Source: Desulfobacterales bacterium
Lineage (GTDB): Bacteria > Desulfobacterota > Desulfobulbia > Desulfobulbales > BM004
Reading direction: 5' to 3'
DNA: 12,221 bases
Assembly (NCBI GenBank): GCA_012974315.1
Contig: JAAXQI010000177.1
Location: forward strand, 1-12,221
A model generated the notes under the pieces. That model worked only from the letters and a program-made list of their open reading frames with translations, was not told where the DNA came from and did no database searches. This document shows positions 7,068-12,221 of this stretch, one piece after another (the stretch's first letter is position 1; every line of letters starts with the position of its first letter). The position numbers were made by a program, and so were the translations under genes.

Positions 7068-8090
7068 ATGGACTGCATTCAGTATATGAAACATCTATTT
7101 GGCCCTGTTTTTTCACGACGACTGGGGCTCTCCCAAGGCATTGATCTCCTGCCGCCCAAAACCTGTAATTTCAATTGCATATATTGCGAAATAAATCAGG
7201 CTCCGCAACTATCGTGCAAGCGGGGTGAGCATGTTCCTACTGAGGTAATACTGGCGGAAATTGATGAATTGCTGGCAAACGAAGAGCGTGTCCTGGACCT
7301 TGATGTCTTTACCATCACTGCATCAGGCGAGCCGACCCTGCATACCGGCATAGGCAGAATAATAAGGCATATCAAGGGGAAGACAGATAAGCCGGTGGCC
7401 ATCCTGACAAATGGCTCCCAGTTGTATCTAAAGGAAGTTCGCGAGGATCTGAGTCAGGCGGATATTGTTATCCCTTCCCTTGATGCAGCCAGGCCGGAAA
7501 GTTTCAGGAAAGTGAACAGGCCTGCCAAATGCAGTGCTGACCTGGAAGTAATTATTGAAGGGATTGCCCGGTTCAGCCATGAATTTTCCGGGGAGGTCTG
7601 GCTTGAGATACTGTTTGTTGAAAATATAAATGATACACCTGAGGATATTGCGGCATTAAAAATTGCCATTGAAAGGATCAGGCCAACCCGTGTACAGTTG
7701 AACACGGTAGCCCGGCCTCCCTACGAGTCATTTGCCAAGCCTCTCACCAGGAAGAGGATGGAGGAGGTCAAAGAGGAGATTGAAAAAGGATATGCGGGGC
7801 ATGTTGATATCCTGGCAGGAAGTAAAGAAGCTGACGAGGCTGACAACGGCAAGGGAAGAAATGGCTCTATAGAGAAGATTTCTGTGGAGCGTGCGGAAGA
7901 TGAAATAATTGAAATGGTGCTGCGGCGACCTTGCACGACTGCGGATATTGCAGGTACATTGAACCTGGAAATTGAGCGTGCCACTGAAATTCTTAAAAAC
8001 ATGGAAAGCCGGGGTGACTTGAGTATTAAAATACACGGCGGCAAGAAGTATTTCAGAGCATCAAAAGGACAGAAAAAAGAGAATGGGTAA
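7068..8090 (+). CDS. Radical SAM protein (COG0731-like) with C-terminal winged-helix region
   Basis: A 340-residue radical SAM enzyme. The cluster motif CNFNCIYC has C33, C37 and C40 in the CxxxCxxC arrangement that binds the [4Fe-4S] cluster cleaving S-adenosylmethionine. ASGEPTLH (85-92) is the glycine-rich SAM-contact region, and ILTNGS (112-117) and PSLDA (136-140) mark later barrel strands. Residues from about 274 to 330 look like a winged helix (RPCTTADIAGTLNLEIERAT), seen in some members of this group. The family usually begins MKxxFGPVPSRRLG, which aligns with Met7 here (7086), so the start may be six codons downstream. Neither start has a good ribosome binding site. The group is related by fold to tRNA wybutosine-synthesis enzymes, but its substrate is not known to me. 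It overlaps the next gene by 8 nt, implying translational coupling with an RNase. Confidence 0.85.
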   Translation: MDCIQYMKHLFGPVFSRRLGLSQGIDLLPPKTCNFNCIYCEINQAPQLSCKRGEHVPTEVILAEIDELLANEERVLDLDVFTITASGEPTLHTGIGRIIRHIKGKTDKPVAILTNGSQLYLKEVREDLSQADIVIPSLDAARPESFRKVNRPAKCSADLEVIIEGIARFSHEFSGEVWLEILFVENINDTPEDIAALKIAIERIRPTRVQLNTVARPPYESFAKPLTRKRMEEVKEEIEKGYAGHVDILAGSKEADEADNGKGRNGSIEKISVERAEDEIIEMVLRRPCTTADIAGTLNLEIERATEILKNMESRGDLSIKIHGGKKYFRASKGQKKENG

Positions 8091-9921
8091 ACTAGTTGAT
8101 AATCTGCTGGACAAATTGGACCAGTTTAAAAGGAAAGTTATGACCGATAAAGAACCAATAGATGACAAATCAGAAGAGTCTTCTGATGCTAATGAAGGCA
8201 CAGAAGAGATGATTGACTCCAAGGGAAGTGGCAGCGGGTCTGCCGAGGAGAAGGCTGAGCGCAAACCCCAGAGCAGGCCAAGAAGAAAAAGGCCGAAGAA
8301 TAAACCGAAAGTAGCGGCCGCACCAGCTGCTAAAGATGAGAAGCAGACAGAAAAAGATCAGCACATTAAAAAAAGTGAAGAGAAAAACGTGAAAAGTGCT
8401 GAAAAGACCGGGAAAGAACCGGTAATTAAACTGATTATCAATGCCGAAGAACCTGAGGAGTGCAGGATTGCCCTTCTTGAAGATGGCAGGCTCGAATCAT
8501 TTCATGTGACAACCGTAGTTCATGAGCAGACAAAGGGTAATATTTACAAGGGACGGGTTACTGCTATAGAGCCAAATCTGCAGGTGGCTTTTGTCGATAT
8601 CGGCACAGGCAAGAACGGTTTTCTGCCTTTTAGTGAAATTCACCCGGAATACTACACCAGTGAAGAGGCAGCGCAAAAGCACTGGAAGGACCTACATATC
8701 CAGGAGGTAATTAAAAAGGGCCAGGAAATACTCGTGCAGGTTGTTAAAGAGGTTTCCGGCACCAAGGGTGCAAGTATCACATCCTATCTTTCTTTGCCTG
8801 GCCGCTTTCTGGTGCTGATGCCGGGCAGTGACAGCCATGGCATTTCCAGAAAGATTGAAGACGAGAAGGAACGTACCAAGCTGCGCACCATTATGAGTTC
8901 CTTAAATATCCCTGAGGGCATTGGCTATATTGTAAGAACCGCCAGCATGGAGATCACGAAAACCTCACTGAACAAGGACCTGCGTTATTTGCTCAGGTTA
9001 TGGGATGAGACAAAAAAACGAGGTCAAACCGTCACTTCGCCTGCTTTGATATACAAGGATCAGGATATTATAGCCAAGGTACTGCGGGACTATTACAGTC
9101 CTGATATTCAGGAAATCCTGGTGGACACCCAGGAAACGTTGAAGCAGGTAAAGGATTTCTTGAGACTTCTTCCAACCCTCACTAAAAAAACTTCGGTGAA
9201 GCTCCATATGGGCTCACGACCTATTTTCAATCAGTATGGGGTTGAAGACCAGACTGAGCAGATCTATCAGCCCGTGGTCAAACTCCCATCAGGCGGGTCA
9301 ATTGTTATTAATCCGACCGAAGCATTAGTAGCTATAGATGTAAACTCGGGCCGTACTGCCAAAGATAAGAATTTTGCTGAAACTATTTTTCTGGCGAATA
9401 GTGAGGCCGCGACAGAACTTGCCCGGCAGCTCCGGTTGCGGGACTTAGGTGGTCTTATCGTGGTTGACTTCATTGATATGCGGAATTCGCGCCATATCAG
9501 AGAGGTGGAAAAGCTGGTCAAGGCAAGCATGAAGAGGGATAGGGCTAAAGTTGATATAAGCAGGATCTCAAGGTTTGGCCTCATGCAGATATCGCGCCAG
9601 AAGCTTGGGAGGCCGATACAGATGGGAAGTTATCACATCTGTGAATACTGCCAGGGTCGAGGGGTCACCCGATCGGTGGAGACCCAGTCGCTTTCCTATC
9701 TGCGTCGTATCCAGACCGGGGTGGCACATAAAAATGTGGTAGGAGTCAACTGCCGCCTGCCGATAAAAGTATCACAGTACCTGCTCAATAATAAGCGGGA
9801 AGAGTTGCTGGAGATGGAAAATAAATACGGTGCAGTGATCAGGATCGAGCCGGCACCGGAAATGACACCGGAAGACAACCTGATAGAATTCACCAAGGGA
9901 GATAATCACCTCGACAAGTGA
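8083..9921 (+). CDS. Ribonuclease E/G family endoribonuclease with charged N-terminal arm
   Basis: A 612-residue RNase E/G homologue, an endonuclease that cleaves single-stranded AU-rich RNA for rRNA maturation and mRNA decay. Residues 1-112 form a hydrophilic, probably disordered arm with an acidic stretch (22-60), an Arg/Lys patch RPRRKRPKNKPK (65-76) and Lys/Glu-rich sequence. The catalytic part starts near 115. It has an embedded S1 domain (about 150-235, GNIYKGRVTAIEPNLQVAFVD), the metal-binding AIDVNSG (D419) and VVDFIDM (D462, D465), and the zinc-link CEYC (C520, C523), shared by both RNase E and RNase G. No long C-terminal degradosome scaffold is present, so it is rng-like in architecture; I leave the symbol blank. 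The ATG lies inside the tail of the radical SAM gene (overlap ATGGGTAA). AAGGA is 13 bases upstream, which is long, so coupling probably helps. Confidence 0.93.
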   Translation: MGKLVDNLLDKLDQFKRKVMTDKEPIDDKSEESSDANEGTEEMIDSKGSGSGSAEEKAERKPQSRPRRKRPKNKPKVAAAPAAKDEKQTEKDQHIKKSEEKNVKSAEKTGKEPVIKLIINAEEPEECRIALLEDGRLESFHVTTVVHEQTKGNIYKGRVTAIEPNLQVAFVDIGTGKNGFLPFSEIHPEYYTSEEAAQKHWKDLHIQEVIKKGQEILVQVVKEVSGTKGASITSYLSLPGRFLVLMPGSDSHGISRKIEDEKERTKLRTIMSSLNIPEGIGYIVRTASMEITKTSLNKDLRYLLRLWDETKKRGQTVTSPALIYKDQDIIAKVLRDYYSPDIQEILVDTQETLKQVKDFLRLLPTLTKKTSVKLHMGSRPIFNQYGVEDQTEQIYQPVVKLPSGGSIVINPTEALVAIDVNSGRTAKDKNFAETIFLANSEAATELARQLRLRDLGGLIVVDFIDMRNSRHIREVEKLVKASMKRDRAKVDISRISRFGLMQISRQKLGRPIQMGSYHICEYCQGRGVTRSVETQSLSYLRRIQTGVAHKNVVGVNCRLPIKVSQYLLNNKREELLEMENKYGAVIRIEPAPEMTPEDNLIEFTKGDNHLDK

Positions 9922-9925
9922 TTAT
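9902..9925 (+). terminator. Possible weak stem-loop at the end of the RNase gene
   Basis: ATAATCAC (9902-9909) and GTGATTAT (9918-9925) are a perfect 8-bp inverted repeat with an 8-nt loop, and the TGA stop of the RNase gene lies inside the right arm. T-rich stretches follow only after 8 or more bases (9934-9951). It could be a weak terminator, a 3' stabilising hairpin or a coincidence. Confidence 0.3.
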
Positions 9926-10002
9926 GATTAGAGTTTTTCTATTGTTTTTTTATGGCTGTCTTTTGCTTCTCATATTATTGATTAGAAACCCCTTCATTCA
10001 AT

Positions 10003-10015
10003 TATCAAATTGATA
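10003..10015. promoter_or_regulatory. 13-bp palindrome upstream of the secreted-protein gene
   Basis: TATCAA, A, TTGATA is a perfect 6-1-6 dyad starting 38 bases before the ATG at 10041. It overlaps AT-rich sequence with possible -10 boxes (TATTAT at 10014-10019). This is a plausible operator position for a repressor or activator. No matching factor is in the window. Confidence 0.25.
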
Positions 10016-10040
10016 TTATACGCAAAACAGAGGTGATTAA

Positions 10041-12221
10041 ATGGCTACCTGGAGAAATCTGAAACTAAAAAGTCTCACCTGGATGTCCCTGCTGGCATTC
10101 TGTCTGCTTTCATTATCCACTGCCTGGGCCCAGGAGGAATCAATCGATTTCTGGCCGCAGGAAATTGAAACTCAAAAGGGTATAGTGGTGGTTTACCAGC
10201 CTCAGCCGGAAAAACTGGAAGGCAATAAACTATCCAGCATGGCAGCTGTTGCAATAGAATTAAAAGACTCGGCTGAACCCGTCTTCGGAGCCATCTGGTT
10301 TGAAGCACGGCTGGATACTGACCGTGATACGAGAATAGCCACCATTATAGATATTACGGTAACCCAGGTACGTTTCCCTGAGCAGGACGAGAAAGACCAG
10401 GATGGAAAAAAGGTAGATAAACTAAAAAAACTGCTGGAAGAAGAAATGCCAAAGTGGGGCATACCCATCTCCATGGACGAGTTGATGACCACCCTGGAAC
10501 TGGCGGAAACACGAGCCGAAGCCACCCAGAAAATCAATACTGATCCTCCCATAATCATCTTCATGACCGAACCGGCGGTACTCATCACCCTGGACGGCAA
10601 GGAGAGCCTCCAGGAGATAGAAGGTTCAAAACTCAAGCGGGTTGTCAATACTCCTTTTACAATTCTCTTCGAGACATCAAAGAAGACCTATTACCTCTAT
10701 GCGGATAAAGATACCTGGTACACTGCCAGTGATATTAAAGGAGACTGGGCTATTACCAAAACGGTTCCTGCAGAGATAGCGGCCCTTGCCCCAAAGGAAG
10801 AAGCCGATTCAGGAGACCAGGCACCAGAAGAGGATGATACAGAACCCGGACCACCGCCCAAGGTGGTTGTAGCCACCGAGCCAACCGAGCTCATCTCCAG
10901 TAACGGCAAACCGGAGTTTGCACCTCTCTCCGGCACGGATCTTTTGTACATGAGCAACACAGACAGTGATGTGCTCATGGATATCAAGAAGCAGGAATAT
11001 TACATCCTGTTGTCAGGTCGCTGGTTTATGAGTAAAAAAATGGAGGGCCCCTGGAAGTATATTCCCGGTGATAAACTGCCTGCAGATCTTGCTAAAATAC
11101 CAGAGGATTCGGAAATGGGCACCGTGCTCTACGCGGTCCCAGGGACAGACGTAGCCAAAGAAGCTGTGCTTGATGCGCAGATCCCCCAGACCGCAACTGT
11201 AGATCGCAAGAAGGCAACGCTTACTGTGGAATATGACGGCGAGCTCAAGTTCGAGCCCATTCCCACTACAAAAATGACCTATGCAATAAATACAGCAACG
11301 CCGGTCATCCTGCTTGACGGTAAGTACTATGCCTGCGACGAAGCTATCTGGTTTGTAGCAAACAGTGCCAAAGGTCCATGGCAGGTGGCAACTTCCATAC
11401 CGGATACGATCTACACCATACCTCCGGAATCCCCCATTTATAACGTAACCTATGTCCGCATCTACGATTCCACTCCGGAAGTGGTCTATGTCGGCTATAC
11501 ACCGGGATACACCAATACCTATGTGTACAACACTACGATTGTCTACGGCACCGGCTACTATTATTCCGGCTGGCATGGCCACTATTACTATCCACGGCCG
11601 GCCACATGGGGTTTTCATGTGCGCTGGAACCCATGGGCCGGCTGGGGCGTCGGCTTCAGTTATGGTTATGGACCGTTCCGATTTAGCATCGGCGTAGGCG
11701 GTTGGTATCGGGGTGGCTGGTGGGGGCCGGGACGCCACCGCGGCTATCGCCATGGTTACCGGCATGGGAGTCGGGCAGGTTATCGGGCAGGGTACCGGGC
11801 CGGCAGTAGAAATTCTGGTCGCAACAATATGTATAATTCAAAACAAAACAAGGCACGCGCCAAAGCCCAACCGGCCGGAGCCCATAAACGCCAGGCAACT
11901 GCCCGGGCCTCCACCGGGAGGGCCAACAACGTTTATGCTGACAAGAACGGCAATGTCAACCGCAAGACAGATAAGGGATGGGAGCAGCGCACCAACAATG
12001 GCTGGGAATCAAAAAACAAAGCGTCCCAGGGTCAGATGCAAAGAGACAAGCCAACCCAGACTCAACAGCAGAGAACGAAGCAACAGCAGACCCAGCAGCT
12101 TGACCGCAGCCAACAGGCAAGGCAGCAGGGCAACAAAAGAACCAACAGTTATAATCAGTCCCGCAGCAGCGGCAGCCGAAGTGGTGGCAGCCGAGGCGGT
12201 GGTGGTCGAGGCGGTGGTGGT
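10041..12221 (+). CDS. Large secreted modular protein, Gly/Arg/Gln-rich tail, incomplete at right edge
   Basis: An open frame of 727 codons runs without a stop to the window edge. The start has AGGTGA (10031-10036) four bases upstream. Residues 1-30 are a signal peptide ending TAWA-QEE. A charged N-terminal domain spans about 35-165. Three related modules follow, each with a YY pair, a Trp-aromatic pair, G-x-W and a later Pro: YYLY..TWYTASDIKGDW (217-236), YYIL..RWFMSKKMEGPW (320-338) and YYAC..IWFVANSAKGPW (429-447). Next come an aromatic/Gly segment (about 484-562; VGYTPGY, YGTGYYY, NPWAGWGVGFSYGYG), a G-Y/S-R-H/A repeat (568-590), the motif VYADKNGNV (631-639), a Gln-rich stretch (672-697) and an RGGGG tail. 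I recall such proteins being labelled 'carbohydrate-binding family V/XII' in databases; that label is not proof of function. It is exported, possibly surface or matrix associated. Confidence 0.85.
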   Translation, partial: MATWRNLKLKSLTWMSLLAFCLLSLSTAWAQEESIDFWPQEIETQKGIVVVYQPQPEKLEGNKLSSMAAVAIELKDSAEPVFGAIWFEARLDTDRDTRIATIIDITVTQVRFPEQDEKDQDGKKVDKLKKLLEEEMPKWGIPISMDELMTTLELAETRAEATQKINTDPPIIIFMTEPAVLITLDGKESLQEIEGSKLKRVVNTPFTILFETSKKTYYLYADKDTWYTASDIKGDWAITKTVPAEIAALAPKEEADSGDQAPEEDDTEPGPPPKVVVATEPTELISSNGKPEFAPLSGTDLLYMSNTDSDVLMDIKKQEYYILLSGRWFMSKKMEGPWKYIPGDKLPADLAKIPEDSEMGTVLYAVPGTDVAKEAVLDAQIPQTATVDRKKATLTVEYDGELKFEPIPTTKMTYAINTATPVILLDGKYYACDEAIWFVANSAKGPWQVATSIPDTIYTIPPESPIYNVTYVRIYDSTPEVVYVGYTPGYTNTYVYNTTIVYGTGYYYSGWHGHYYYPRPATWGFHVRWNPWAGWGVGFSYGYGPFRFSIGVGGWYRGGWWGPGRHRGYRHGYRHGSRAGYRAGYRAGSRNSGRNNMYNSKQNKARAKAQPAGAHKRQATARASTGRANNVYADKNGNVNRKTDKGWEQRTNNGWESKNKASQGQMQRDKPTQTQQQRTKQQQTQQLDRSQQARQQGNKRTNSYNQSRSSGSRSGGSRGGGGRGGGG
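11742..11810 (+). repeat. 12-bp degenerate coding repeat (G-Y/S-R-H/A)
   Basis: About six consecutive 12-bp units encode GYRH, GYRH, GSRA, GYRA, GYRA and GSR (residues 568-590 of the secreted protein). Third-position changes between copies show selection on, or ageing of, the amino-acid repeat and not a fresh DNA duplication. Confidence 0.75.
12192..12221 (+). repeat. 15-bp perfect coding tandem repeat at the right edge
   Basis: CGAGGCGGTGGTGGT occurs twice back to back and ends exactly at the window edge, encoding RGGGG twice. The identity at every base suggests a recent or still active expansion. Confidence 0.85.

Noticed and set aside
7721..8044. Minus-strand open frame opposite the C-terminus of the radical SAM gene
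   Set aside because: Shadow of the winged-helix coding region; no independent support.
10202..10648. 148-codon minus-strand open frame rich in Ser and Met
   Set aside because: Ser/Ile/Met-rich composition is typical of the antisense of a Glu/Lys/Asp-rich coding region, and it lies wholly inside the plus-strand gene.
11013..11765. 250-codon open frame on the minus strand inside the secreted-protein gene
   Set aside because: The plus strand is open for 727 codons with a signal peptide, a good ribosome site and repeated modules. The reverse frame is a by-product of its composition and shows no recognisable domain.

Overview
The window is chromosomal sequence from a Gram-negative bacterium. An outer-membrane LPS-assembly protein (LptD) and a type IV pilus ATPase place it among diderm bacteria. 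The styles of the IlvD, PilT-like, RNase E/G-like and DHH proteins suggest a deltaproteobacterial lineage (Desulfobacterota, perhaps a sulfate reducer or relative). That placement comes from remembered family resemblance, not from a search. I see no tRNA, rRNA, CRISPR array, transposase or phage gene.

The left half (1-6801) is transcribed leftwards, in transcription order: ilvD (dihydroxy-acid dehydratase), lptD after only 13 bp, a DHH-family phosphoesterase, a PilT/PilU-type retraction ATPase, and a small zinc-ribbon protein cut by the left edge. The two larger spacers, on either side of the DHH gene, hold short tandem repeats of 7-8 bp. The 334-bp spacer also has 13-bp inverted repeats bounding a block of about 240 bp.

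A divergent intergenic region (6802-7067) separates this from a rightward group. That group has a radical SAM protein whose last 8 nt overlap a ribonuclease E/G homologue carrying an unusual charged N-terminal arm. A secreted protein of at least 727 residues follows, running off the right edge. It has three copies of a Trp/Tyr-marked module, an aromatic/Gly-rich segment, and a Gln-, Arg- and Gly-rich tail that is repetitive at the DNA level.

Most genes are recognisable housekeeping or envelope genes: branched-chain amino-acid synthesis, LPS export, pilus retraction and RNA processing. The less explained parts are the tandem-repeat spacers, the modular secreted protein, the N-terminal arm of the RNase E/G homologue, the coupled radical SAM gene and the zinc-ribbon partner of the pilus ATPase. 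I did not find a convincing new multi-gene system.
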